DNA of 61,125 nucleotides from Gammaproteobacteria bacterium (GCA_021323735.1 JAJPKM010000050.1:1-61125); one strand, 5' to 3'; shown: positions 53,077-60,859, counted from the stretch's first letter. Numbers and translations: made by a program. The notes: generated from the sequence alone by a model not told the origin.

Positions 53077-53397
53077 CAAAATTCCCCTTCTGCGGTTGGT
53101 GAATACAGTGGAATCGCTCGAAGCCACGTTTCGCTGGCTTTTGGCTATTATTTCTCCAACGCCGCAGGCTGCTTCGACTTTGCGACGAGGGCCGCGTTTT
53201 GGGGTTTGAAGGCGGAGAAAACCGGACAAGCCGGGTGGGCATGCCCGCCTTCCCTGCGCTGACCCCTAAGCCTTGTGCAGGCGAGATGCGCGGCGCGGCG
53301 GCCGACCCCTCCTAGGCGGGGATTGGGTCCTCGAAAAGGCGGGTTCGTCGCACGGCAACCTCGCAATGAAGATTGCGGGGATAATCGGGAGAGAATT
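53077..53397. promoter_or_regulatory. Divergent control region, cytochrome c / LytS-like kinase
   Basis: The 321-bp gap holds no supportable gene. For the plus strand, GATAAT (53380-53385) is a possible -10 close to ATG 53398, and CGCAAT-GAAG-ATTGCG (53362-53377) is a palindrome just upstream of it. For the minus strand, TAATAG near 53140 is a weak -10 candidate for the cytochrome gene. The rest is GC-rich without clear structure. Confidence 0.4.
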
Positions 53398-54519
53398 ATG
53401 GAGATCGCACCCCCGCTCGAGGCCCAGACGAGGCCCGCCGTCATGGTATTCCCCGGCCGAAGGCCCTCGGGCCATGTCGCGCGTGCGATTCTGGTGTTCG
53501 GATTCTCCACCACCATCGCATTCGGCATGTCGCTGCAGTTCCTGGCGCAATTGTTCGTCTGGCGCAACTGGCCGATCCGCGAGGTGCTCCAAGGTTGGCT
53601 GTATATCTTTCGCGATCGCCTGATCGTCGCGATCCTGATCACACTCCCGATCGTGCTGCTCGGCATCCTGCGGATCCGGTCGCCCCTGCTGCGCAGTGCG
53701 CTGCTCGCGGCCAGCGTGCTCGCGGGGGCAATCGTCGGCGAGTGGCTGGTCCGGCTGCTGTATGACGAGCAAAACGCACTCGCGTCGCTGCTCACCTATG
53801 CGTTGCGTTGGGGTGCGGTCGCCTTCGCGGTCGCAACCACCTACTACCTGTGGCGCGCCTCCGCCGACTCGGGCGAGCAATTCCGGCAGGAGAGCCTGCG
53901 CCGCCAATTGGTCGAACAACAGCTCGCCAACACGCGCCTTACCGCCCTGCGCAAGCAGATTGAACCGCATTTTTTGTTCAACACGCTGGCGACCGTGCGG
54001 CGCCTGCACCAGACCGACCCCGCCGCCGGTGCGGGAATGCTGGCCGGTTTCATCGACTATCTGCGACGCGTCCTGCCGATGCTCGAGTGCAGCGAAGTCC
54101 CCCTCGGGGACGAGGTCAATCTCATTCGCGCCTACCTAACCGTGATTCAACTACGCATGTCGGGGCGACTCGTCGTGACCTTTCAGGTACCGGGCAATCT
54201 GGGGACGGTCCTCGTCCCGCCGCTGGCGTTGGCCACCCTGGTCGAGAATGCCATCAAACATGGACTGACACCGCGGCCGTCCGGCGGAACCATCAGCATC
54301 ACGGCATCGTCTTACGAGGGCCTATTGGAACTCGTCGTCGCCGACAACGGCGTTGGCCTGAAGGCAGATTCCGGCGGCGGCACGGGCATCGGCCTCTACA
54401 ACGTGCGCGCGCGCCTGGCGACGCTGTACGGCGCAAAGGCGGCGTTACAGGTGCAGGCCAATCGACCCACCGGAGTATGCGCGACGATTCGGCTGCCGCT
54501 GCGCGAGGAGGCTGGATGA
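53398..54519 (+). CDS. LytS/YehU-type sensor histidine kinase
   Basis: The 373-residue kinase has four membrane segments (about 27-150), a coiled-coil linker, the His_kinase motif ALRKQIEPHFLFNTLATVRR with the phospho-acceptor His, and HATPase N and G boxes (VENAIKHGLTPRPSGG, VADNGVGL, GTGIGLYNVRARL). It is the active-looking kinase of the operon and presumably signals to the LytTR regulator at 56009. ATG 53398 follows GGAG by 7 nt. Its TGA overlaps the next start as ATGA. Confidence 0.92.
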   Translation: MEIAPPLEAQTRPAVMVFPGRRPSGHVARAILVFGFSTTIAFGMSLQFLAQLFVWRNWPIREVLQGWLYIFRDRLIVAILITLPIVLLGILRIRSPLLRSALLAASVLAGAIVGEWLVRLLYDEQNALASLLTYALRWGAVAFAVATTYYLWRASADSGEQFRQESLRRQLVEQQLANTRLTALRKQIEPHFLFNTLATVRRLHQTDPAAGAGMLAGFIDYLRRVLPMLECSEVPLGDEVNLIRAYLTVIQLRMSGRLVVTFQVPGNLGTVLVPPLALATLVENAIKHGLTPRPSGGTISITASSYEGLLELVVADNGVGLKADSGGGTGIGLYNVRARLATLYGAKAALQVQANRPTGVCATIRLPLREEAG

Positions 54520-55613
54520 GCGCCGCGCCGTCTTTCAGATCCGGTCCCCGGGGTGCGGCCTACTGGGGCATCACTTGGGGTATCGGCGTGGGTATCGTCG
54601 AGTATCTCGCCGTCGCACCCATCGACGACTGGGGCTCCCTGCAACAACTATTGTTTTGGCTGCTCTACTGGTTGATGCCGTACTGGTGCGTGGTCGGCCG
54701 CATGTTCGTCTGGCTGGCCGACCACCATGAGCGCATCGGCTCCAGAGGCCGATCCATTGCCGCATTCATTGCGCTGTGCGCGCTCGCTGCCGGCCTGCAA
54801 CCCCTGCTGTCTATCGCACTGATTCGCCTGACGACCGAGGTATTTCCCGGATTCGAAGGCTACGCGGCGGCGGGAGCAACCCAGCCTAAGTGGGCCAACT
54901 GGAGCACCCTCAGCCTATATCAGCTGTGGACGGCCCTGTTCTACGGCAGCTTACTGGTGGCGGCGCGTATATTCACGGTGCGAATGGAGCGCACCCGACA
55001 TCTATTGCATCAGAGCGCGTTGGCGCGCAGCCGTACCGGCGCGTTCCTCGATGCGGCGCGCCTGCAGGCACTGCAATCGCAGATCGATCCCAATCTGTTG
55101 CTGGACTCCATGCGGGAATTAGAGCAGCGCTACCGCTCGAGCCCCGAGCGCGCCGAGCGGTTGCTCGAGGCGTTGGTCGAGTTCCTACGCTACGCCATGC
55201 AGGGATTGCGGGTACCGGTCTCGACCCTGGAAGCAGAGTTGCAACTCGCGCGCGCCTTCTCGCATTTGCAGCACGAACGCGGCGTGCAGAGTGCATGGCG
55301 CATCGTCGAGGAACCGGCGCCGCTGACCACCACCCCATTCAAGTTCCCCAGTCTGATGATGCTGCCGTTGTTGGCGCTGGGAGGCGACGGTGGCCGGCCT
55401 ATGTTGCGGGTACAGGCGCGCAGCGGGGAGACCGTTCTCGCTTTGTATAACCTGTCCCGAAGCGTGTCGGCCGAATTGCGTCAGCAGATATCGGGCCGCC
55501 TGCACGCGCTGTACGGCGAACGCTTCCGTTTCGAGTGCCATCTGCCCGCCCCGCATCAACTTAAGATCACACTGCAGCCCACCCCGACACGACCAGGAGA
55601 GTCCCATGCCTGA
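54516..55613 (+). CDS. Degenerate LytS-like kinase (pseudokinase)
   Basis: The 365-residue protein has four membrane segments (about 14-32, 44-68, 83-106 and 130-150) and the linker of LytS kinases, but the H-box reads ALQSQIDPNLLLDSMREL. The acceptor His of QIxPHFLFN is Asn and the neighbouring aromatics are lost. The C-terminal domain lacks the N-box and glycine motifs (ending ALYGERFRFECHL). It cannot be an ordinary kinase; it may be a sensory partner of the intact kinase encoded just upstream. No frameshift or stop is present, so it is maintained as an intact gene. Confidence 0.85.
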   Translation: MSAAPSFRSGPRGAAYWGITWGIGVGIVEYLAVAPIDDWGSLQQLLFWLLYWLMPYWCVVGRMFVWLADHHERIGSRGRSIAAFIALCALAAGLQPLLSIALIRLTTEVFPGFEGYAAAGATQPKWANWSTLSLYQLWTALFYGSLLVAARIFTVRMERTRHLLHQSALARSRTGAFLDAARLQALQSQIDPNLLLDSMRELEQRYRSSPERAERLLEALVEFLRYAMQGLRVPVSTLEAELQLARAFSHLQHERGVQSAWRIVEEPAPLTTTPFKFPSLMMLPLLALGGDGGRPMLRVQARSGETVLALYNLSRSVSAELRQQISGRLHALYGERFRFECHLPAPHQLKITLQPTPTRPGESHA

Positions 55614-56004
55614 GGCACCCATGGATGAATTGCGGCGCAACCTGCTGCGTCTGTTACCGATGTTGGCCCTGGCCGAGTGCGCCGAGGCGCAGGACGCCGC
55701 CAAGGTCCAACCGCAGAGCTACCGCGTCGCCCTCGAAAACGACAAACTGCGTGTGCTCGACTACAACAGCCGCCCCGGCATGGGCGTCTGCGGCAACGGA
55801 ATGCACTCGCATCCGGCGCATCTGACGGTGGTCGTGTCCGGCGGATCGGTGCACATCAAAACCCCCGACGGAAAAACCGTGGAACAGCGCGACATCCCGG
55901 TGGGCACGGTGTTCTGGAGCGAAGCCGAGACACACACCGTCGAGAATGTCAGCGGCAGCAACATGCGAACTCTCATCATCGAGCTCAAGACTGCTAAGGC
56001 ATGA
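55606..56004 (+). CDS. Cupin-domain protein inside the LytS/LytTR operon
   Basis: The 132-residue product has a single cupin fold: GNGMHSHPAHLTVVVSGGS and GTVFWSEAETHTVENVSG, with His residues able to bind a metal. The N-terminus (LRRNLLRLLPMLALAECAEAQD) looks like a twin-arginine-like or short export signal ending AEA, so it may be periplasmic, though a cytoplasmic start at MDELRR is possible. ATG 55606 is preceded by AGGAG and overlaps the pseudokinase stop by 8 bp. Confidence 0.75.
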   Translation: MPEAPMDELRRNLLRLLPMLALAECAEAQDAAKVQPQSYRVALENDKLRVLDYNSRPGMGVCGNGMHSHPAHLTVVVSGGSVHIKTPDGKTVEQRDIPVGTVFWSEAETHTVENVSGSNMRTLIIELKTAKA

Positions 56005-56008
56005 TCCG

Positions 56009-56758
56009 ATGCCATCGCCGTCCGCCATATTGGCCGAAGACGAGACCGTCCTGCGCGACGAATTGCGTCAGCACCTGCGCGAGCTGTGGCCGGCGCTGCG
56101 CATCGTGGGCGAGGCCGCCACGGGTGTCGAAGCGCTAGACCTGATCGAGCGGCACACACCCGACATCCTGTTCCTCGATATCGAGATGCCGCTGCTGTCC
56201 GGCCTCGACGTTGCCCAGCAGGCGCAGGGACGCTGCCACATCGCCTTCGTCACCGCGTACGACATGCATGCGGTGGCCGCGTTCGACGCCGGCGCGGTGG
56301 ATTACATCCTCAAGCCCCTCGAACGTTCGCGATTGCGACTGGCCATCGACCGGCTGCAACAGCGCCTGGGATCCATGCCGCCGAATCTCGACGTGCTACT
56401 GCGGGAATTGACGCAATCCGCCGCGCCGCGCCGCCACTTGCGCTGGATAAACGCCTCTGTGGGCCAGAACACGCTGGTGATCACCGTCGATGAGGTGATC
56501 TATTTCCAGTCCGATACCAAGTACACCAAGGTCGTGACGGCCACTCAGGAGGCGCTCATCCGCAAGTCTTTGCAGGAACTTCAGGCGGAACTGGATCCGG
56601 CCATCTTCTGGCCCATTCATCGATCCACGGTCGTCAACGCGAATGCGATAGCCGGCGTCTCTCGCGATTTTCGCGGCCGCTTGTCGGTGACGCTGAAGCA
56701 CCGGGAGGAGCGCTTGAGTGTCAGCGAATCCCACCAACACCTCTTCAAGCTGATGTGA
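56009..56758 (+). CDS. LytTR-family response regulator
   Basis: The 249-residue regulator has a receiver (ILAEDETVLRDELRQHL, phospho-acceptor Asp in LFLDIEMPLLSG, Lys in YILKPLE) and a C-terminal LytTR DNA-binding domain (DEVIYFQSDTKYTKVVT, WPIHRSTVVNANAI). It is 4 bp after the cupin gene, so all four genes form one unit. ATG 56009. The target genes are unknown. Confidence 0.93.
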   Translation: MPSPSAILAEDETVLRDELRQHLRELWPALRIVGEAATGVEALDLIERHTPDILFLDIEMPLLSGLDVAQQAQGRCHIAFVTAYDMHAVAAFDAGAVDYILKPLERSRLRLAIDRLQQRLGSMPPNLDVLLRELTQSAAPRRHLRWINASVGQNTLVITVDEVIYFQSDTKYTKVVTATQEALIRKSLQELQAELDPAIFWPIHRSTVVNANAIAGVSRDFRGRLSVTLKHREERLSVSESHQHLFKLM

Positions 56759-56771
56759 GGTAGCGGCAGTA

Positions 56772-56812
56772 TGGCGTCCCCACGGGGATTCCGCCTTAAC
56801 CCACGTAAATAC
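56772..56812 (+). repeat. 41-bp direct repeat, left copy, bounding the Fic unit
   Basis: Forty of 41 bases are identical to 58089-58129; the difference is C versus T at base 23. The repeat contains TCCCC-AC-GGGGA. The two copies start 1317 bp apart and enclose the operator array and the fic gene. Confidence 0.85.
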
Positions 56813-56853
56813 CGAACATCGCAACCCTCGCCAGAACGTCCTGACTACGCCTT

Positions 56854-56951
56854 GCGGAGAATAGCCGGCCCATTCTCCGCGCCATGTGCGGAGATCGTAC
56901 TTGCCCGTGCGGAGAATAGAGCGCATAATCTCCGCATTAAATGCGGAGATT
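56854..56951. promoter_or_regulatory. Six GCGGAGA operator-like motifs upstream of and into fic
   Basis: GCGGAGA or its complement TCTCCGC occurs at 56854-56860 (+), 56874-56880 (-), 56888-56894 (+), 56909-56915 (+), 56929-56935 (-) and 56943-56949 (+). The first two form inverted arms of 9 bp (56854-56862 / 56872-56880). The last two sit in a perfect 25-bp palindrome (56927-56951; 12-bp arms AATCTCCGCATT around one A). The final GGAG could also serve as ribosome site for the fic gene, so a bound protein or RNA hairpin would mask it. Confidence 0.7.
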
Positions 56952-58067
56952 GAAATATACATCTGGGAGCACCCTGACTGGCCTGACTTGACCTGGGATG
57001 GTGCCCGCCTTGCCGCTCTGCTAGGGCAGGCCTCGCGCGAGCAGGGCCGCCTGCTCGGCAGGATGCAGGATCTCAGCTTCGACCTGCGTCGTGAGGCCCA
57101 GCTGAATACGCTGACCGAAGACGTGGTCCGCTCGAGTGAGATCGAGGGCGAAAAACTCGACAGCGATCAGGTCAGATCCTCGATCGCACGGCGGCTCGGC
57201 ATGGATGTTGGCGGGCTGGTGCCGGCCGACCGCGATGTCGAAGGCGTCGTCGAGATGATGCTCGACGCAACTACCAACTACGCACAGCCCCTGACGGCCG
57301 ACCGGTTATTCGGCTGGCACGCAGCACTCTTCCCCACGGGTCGAATCGGCCTTCAGAAGATCACCGTCGGCAACTGGCGGGATGACAGCGACGGCCCGAT
57401 GCAGGTTGTCTCAGGGGCGATCGGCCGACTGAAGGTTCACTATGAAGCGCCGCCCGCCGCGCGCGTCCTGGAAGATATGGATCGTTTCCTAAGCTGGTTC
57501 CAGGCACCCGGCAAGATCGATCCGCTGCTCACCGCGGGACTCGCGCACGTGTGGTTCATCGCCATCCACCCTTTCGATGACGGCAACGGACGCATTGCAC
57601 GCGCGATCGCCGACATGGCGCTCGCTCGCTCCGAACAAAGCACACAACGCTTCTATAGCATGTCAGCGCAAATCCACCGCGAGCGGAGCAACTATTACAC
57701 GATGCTCGAACGCACGCAGAAGGCTACCCTCGATATAACGCCGTGGCAGGAATGGTTCCTTTCCTGTCTGCTCCGCGCGATCGAGGGCTCGCAAGACACT
57801 CTGGGTGCGGTGCTGGGGAAGGCTCGCTTTTGGGAACACTTTGCGCAACAGTCGCTGAATGCGCGTCAGGTTAAGGTGCTGAACAGGCTACTCGACGGCT
57901 TGGAGGACAAGCTCACAACATCCAAATATGCCGAGCTCACCAAGGGCTCGCAGGACACGGCCTACCGTGACATCCTGGATCTCGTCGAGCGCGGCGCGCT
58001 GCGGAAGAACGCCGGTGGCGGGCGGAGCACGAACTACTCGCTTATCATGGGAGTCGAGCGGAAATGA
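56901..58067 (+). CDS. Class II Fic-domain protein (DUF4172-Fic-winged helix)
   Basis: The Fic domain transfers AMP (or another nucleotide) to hydroxyls of target proteins; the catalytic motif HPFDDGNGRIAR is intact (57567-57602). The N-terminal DUF4172 part starts IYIWEHPDWPDLTWDGARL, and the inhibitory helix (S/T)xxxE(G/N) is SSEIEG (57132-57149), which makes it class II and self-inhibited. The C-terminal region (NARQVKVLNRLLDGLEDKL to ALRKNAGGGRSTNYSL) looks like a winged helix and could bind the GCGGAGA motifs upstream. The start is unsure: TTG 56901 has GGAG 7 nt upstream, giving 388 residues, yet similarity begins only at ATA 56955, 6 nt after another GGAG. No in-frame ATG exists there. 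Confidence 0.85.
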   Translation: MPVRRIERIISALNAEIEIYIWEHPDWPDLTWDGARLAALLGQASREQGRLLGRMQDLSFDLRREAQLNTLTEDVVRSSEIEGEKLDSDQVRSSIARRLGMDVGGLVPADRDVEGVVEMMLDATTNYAQPLTADRLFGWHAALFPTGRIGLQKITVGNWRDDSDGPMQVVSGAIGRLKVHYEAPPAARVLEDMDRFLSWFQAPGKIDPLLTAGLAHVWFIAIHPFDDGNGRIARAIADMALARSEQSTQRFYSMSAQIHRERSNYYTMLERTQKATLDITPWQEWFLSCLLRAIEGSQDTLGAVLGKARFWEHFAQQSLNARQVKVLNRLLDGLEDKLTTSKYAELTKGSQDTAYRDILDLVERGALRKNAGGGRSTNYSLIMGVERK

Positions 58068-58088
58068 CAAGCGCCGCACGAATAAAAT

Positions 58089-58129
58089 TGGCGTCCCCAC
58101 GGGGATTCCGTCTTAACCCACGTAAATAC
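58089..58129 (+). repeat. 41-bp direct repeat, right copy, bounding the Fic unit
   Basis: This copy begins 21 bp after the fic stop and matches 56772-56812 except for one base. Between this repeat and the next gene (58130-58322) there is an AT-rich promoter-like patch near 58230-58250 and a perfect palindrome GATCGTACGATC (58289-58300). Confidence 0.85.
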
Positions 58130-58322
58130 TCGTCGGCGCGGAAATCGTAAGGCGGCTCAGCCAGACTGATCTCCCGGCAATTCCAATTGGATGAACCCGA
58201 ATTCAGACCTGTGACGTGGGTCCCACTTGGCACTTATTATATCAAATTCCGAAACCGCTCACGGAGCGCCGCGGGGCTCTTGCGAGATGATCGTACGATC
58301 GAAATAACTTAAGGGTGTCGCG

Positions 58323-58658
58323 ATGAGAAACGGATTTCAATTGATAGGTGCAACGGTTGTAGCGTTGATGACAGGATGCGTCACGGTACCGTCAAACGTC
58401 GTGCCTATCGGTAAAGACACGTACCAACTGTCCATGACCGGCGTCGGGTTCGCGACCCAAGCCAACACCAATGTGAAAGCGCTACAGGAGGCCAACGCCT
58501 ATTGCAGCAAGCTCGGCAAGCACATGGTGTTCCAGCACAACGGGGAATCCGGCGTGTATGGGTGGAGTCCACGCCAATCAAATCTAACCTTTTTGTGCCT
58601 CAACGCAGATGACCCCGAGTACGTCCACGGCAAAGTGGCCGACGCGACTGCCCCATAG
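58323..58658 (+). CDS. Hypothetical small lipoprotein
   Basis: The 111-residue protein starts with a lipoprotein signal (MRNGFQLIGATVVALMTGCVTVP) and has an ANAYCSKLGKHMVFQHN segment with a second Cys, a third Cys near the end (LTFLCLNADDPEY) and a beta-rich profile. Small lipoproteins of this shape are common in accessory regions; no function is known. ATG 58323 with AAGGGTG upstream. Confidence 0.75.
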   Translation: MRNGFQLIGATVVALMTGCVTVPSNVVPIGKDTYQLSMTGVGFATQANTNVKALQEANAYCSKLGKHMVFQHNGESGVYGWSPRQSNLTFLCLNADDPEYVHGKVADATAP

Positions 58659-58665
58659 GGCCGAC

Positions 58666-59421
58666 ATGGCCGACTTCGACGAATCCAAGCAAGCAAGGTT
58701 CGTTCACGCCATATCAATGATGCTGAGCGCGCAGAAGGCTTGCGCCGGGAGTCAGGCGACGCTAGAGGATGCTGACGGCAATATCAACCAGCGGGCAATA
58801 GGCTACATATACGGGTATATCGATGCCGCCCTACAAACGATCGGGCAAGATATGGGTGACGAGGCAGTCGGCGTCCCAATCACTCACCTAATTCTAGCGG
58901 AACTCTTCCCCGACAAAGCCGACAGCTACATGATTTTTTTGCTTAACCATGTCGGCTGGGATGCTGCTGTCCGCGAAGGCATAATGAGCGGTGGAAGACA
59001 GTACATCGAATTCAATAAGGCGGGTAGCCGCGGGCACGCCATGGGCCTTGCCCGATATTTGATTCAATACGGAGCGGCTTCGGAAGGAGCCACACCTTCA
59101 ACCCCTGTACAGCCCGCCGAGGATGAACACCGAGAGGCTGTTCCAGCAAAGTGCGACCTCGCGATGGTGCGCGATGAGATCATCGGCGCGCACGAGATGA
59201 TGAACGCCGAGGCAGCCAAGAATGGGGAAAAGGCTGTCTTCAAAAGCGATTACGTAGCCGCGTGGTATGCCTTCCGCGACGGGCCAACCTTTGCCACGGC
59301 TCAAGCGCTCTTGACCGTCGCGCCCCAGCTAGCGGAATACTTCGCGATGTGTTCGCCGGGTCACGAATTCTACGAACGCGCCCAATGTCTCAAGGCTAGC
59401 GAGATGTCCAACACACGTTAG
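58666..59421 (+). CDS. Hypothetical protein, unknown family
   Basis: The 251-residue, largely helical, soluble protein begins MADFDESKQARFVHAIS and has two halves separated by a Pro/Glu linker near residue 145 (TPSTPVQPAEDEHREA). No signal peptide and no motif I recognise. It starts 7 bp after the lipoprotein stop, so they may be co-transcribed. Its 3' end overlaps a tiny gene on the other strand. Confidence 0.65.
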   Translation: MADFDESKQARFVHAISMMLSAQKACAGSQATLEDADGNINQRAIGYIYGYIDAALQTIGQDMGDEAVGVPITHLILAELFPDKADSYMIFLLNHVGWDAAVREGIMSGGRQYIEFNKAGSRGHAMGLARYLIQYGAASEGATPSTPVQPAEDEHREAVPAKCDLAMVRDEIIGAHEMMNAEAAKNGEKAVFKSDYVAAWYAFRDGPTFATAQALLTVAPQLAEYFAMCSPGHEFYERAQCLKASEMSNTR

Positions 59422-59543
59422 CGATCGCGACCGGTTCGACGTCGAGGCTTATTCTCGCGTTTCGCATTCCTGAATTGCAGGATAGTAGCGGCAAGCCCAA
59501 GGATCGCCGTGAGCAGCCCGATGTTGCGGATGGCGGGGTGCAT
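59418..59543 (-). CDS. Small membrane protein, 41 residues
   Basis: ATG 59543 opens MHPAIRNIGLLTAILGLAAT, a single hydrophobic helix, followed by LQFRNAKRENKPRRRTGRDR, a strongly basic tail. This is the usual layout of a small inner-membrane protein with a cytoplasmic tail. It begins 2 bp after the stop of the 60-residue gene upstream and has no own ribosome site, so coupled translation is likely. It overlaps the end of the plus-strand gene by 4 bp. Confidence 0.5.
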   Translation of the reverse strand: MHPAIRNIGLLTAILGLAATILQFRNAKRENKPRRRTGRDR

Positions 59544-59545
59544 GG

Positions 59546-59728
59546 TTAGCGTTGGATGAATTGAGGGCAAGCGTTTTTCTGAACTATCGTTGTTTCGTAG
59601 GAGGCATATCTGTACGTACAGAAAAAGCTTCCATCGTGAAATTCAGAGTGGGCCAGTTGCCACATTGTAGAGGCGTTGGCGGTAAGCGAAGCCAGCAGAA
59701 TACCTGCAAAAAGTATGATCGATTTCAT
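59546..59728 (-). CDS. Small secreted protein, 60 residues
   Basis: The protein starts MKSIILFAGILLASLTANAS, a convincing signal peptide, followed by a 40-residue mature part with two Cys (SFFCTYRYASYETT and KNACPQF), which could form a disulfide. AAGGA lies about 10 nt before the ATG. It belongs to no family I can name. Confidence 0.6.
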   Translation of the reverse strand: MKSIILFAGILLASLTANASTMWQLAHSEFHDGSFFCTYRYASYETTIVQKNACPQFIQR

Positions 59729-60456
59729 AGCCCGTCCGTCCTTGAAGGTTAGGAGCCGAAACTTTACCGCTCCGGTCTACGTCGAAACCCGACGGTGCTC
59801 ACAACTCCGTTTTGCGCCTAGTGAAGTGTGTCTCGCTTTGTGTTGCAGGCCGTGTATCGCGAAGTCTAATCACGAATACCTTGTGTGAAGTGATGCCATC
59901 GTGGCCGCGGCGGCAGCGCCCGCGGATGCGTGTGAGCGCCGCAGCGCGCAGCAAGCTGGGCACCGACGCCGATCTAGCGGCGTATCATGTCGGCTTGCCG
60001 CCGCCAGCCCTCCCCCGCACCCCCTCCCCAAGGCCCCCTCCTAATGAGGCAACTCTTGTCCAGCTAAGGCTCTGGGGCCTCCCCCCAGATCGGGAAGATT
60101 TCAGAGGTATGTCGGCTTCGCCTCCCTCTTACTATCCAACCTTGGCGCTAGGGAGAGGGCTTTTTCGGGGCGGACGCATCTCCATATTTTAAACGGAGAT
60201 GCGGCCGAGAATTTCGGCACCATGGATTTAACTGTGTTACCACGGCACTTCGCCAGACTGTCGCAGCAACATCAGTATGCTGTCGAGTATCGCCGCTCTA
60301 GCAATGAGCACCCACGGCGCCGACGTTTTTCGATTCCCGCATGTCGGTATCATCACTTCAGTCCGCGGTGGCTTTAGGCTCAAACTAGAACCCTATCCCG
60401 TCTCTCCGGCATGCATCCCTTCACACCACTGAAGTTACCACTGTAGGTCGCGGAAT
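59729..60456. other. Gene-poor accessory stretch
   Basis: I see no convincing gene in these 728 bases. A 126-codon plus-strand reading at 59812-60192 is Pro/Arg-rich with no ribosome site and looks non-coding. Runs of C/T-rich sequence (60000-60080) and an AT-rich part near 60185-60235 suggest decayed or mobile-element remains. There is no terminal inverted repeat or transposase fragment. Confidence 0.4.
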
Positions 60457-60663
60457 TTATCCAGCGCGCTGCCCAGATGCAGCCGACGCGCGCTCGGTGC
60501 GGTACTGCGCGAGCATGATCTGAAGACGGAGCGCGAGCGCTTCGTTGAGTTCGTCGGCCGAAAGTGCGGTACTGGCCAAGCGCAGCATCTTCTCAAGCGC
60601 GCGAAGTAAATCGGCGCTCGAGGCGTCTACGGGGACGAGCAGCGGTTTGTACGGATAGAGCAT
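60457..60663 (-). CDS. Hypothetical small helical protein, 68 residues
   Basis: The product starts MLYPYKPLLVPVDASSADLL and continues with ALEKMLRLASTALSADELN and LALRLQIMLAQYRTER, two amphipathic helices. AGGAG is 7 nt before ATG 60663, which supports it as real. The ribosome site is partly inside the arm of a hairpin (60673-60713). Function unknown; small helical proteins of this type occur on plasmids and integrative elements. Confidence 0.6.
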   Translation of the reverse strand: MLYPYKPLLVPVDASSADLLRALEKMLRLASTALSADELNEALALRLQIMLAQYRTERASAASGQRAG

Positions 60664-60672
60664 GAGCGGTCT

Positions 60673-60713
60673 CCTGTGAGGTGGGTTTCGCAAGACCCAA
60701 CTCACCTCACAGG
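60673..60713 (-). other. 11-bp-stem hairpin over the ribosome site
   Basis: CCTGTGAGGTG (60673-60683) and CACCTCACAGG (60703-60713) pair perfectly, with a further GGGT/ACCC pairing inside. In the minus-strand transcript the second arm ends in CAGG of the CAGGAG ribosome site of the 68-residue gene, so folding would limit translation. Confidence 0.55.
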
Positions 60714-60859
60714 GGGCCGGAGAAGCACGGCGGACAAACACGCTTCCCCGCCTCCGAAGGCGCAGCGTCGCAGCCGTAATACGACGGAGCGCCGATTTGG
60801 AGAGCGGAGGGCACCCGCCCCAGCGGGTCACGTAGCGCGGTCTTGGGGAGCCGGGCCAT

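Noticed and set aside
56772-56812. Repeat as a tRNA 3' end (GGGGATTC block) and attachment site
   Set aside because: The T-loop string GGTTCGAATCC is not completed and no tRNA fold can be drawn around it.
56772-58129. 41-bp repeats as CRISPR repeats
   Set aside because: Only two copies with a 1.3-kb gene between; no spacer structure or cas genes.
59812-60192. 126-codon plus-strand reading in the gene-poor part
   Set aside because: Pro/Arg-rich, no ribosome site, no motif; retained only as part of the non-coding description.
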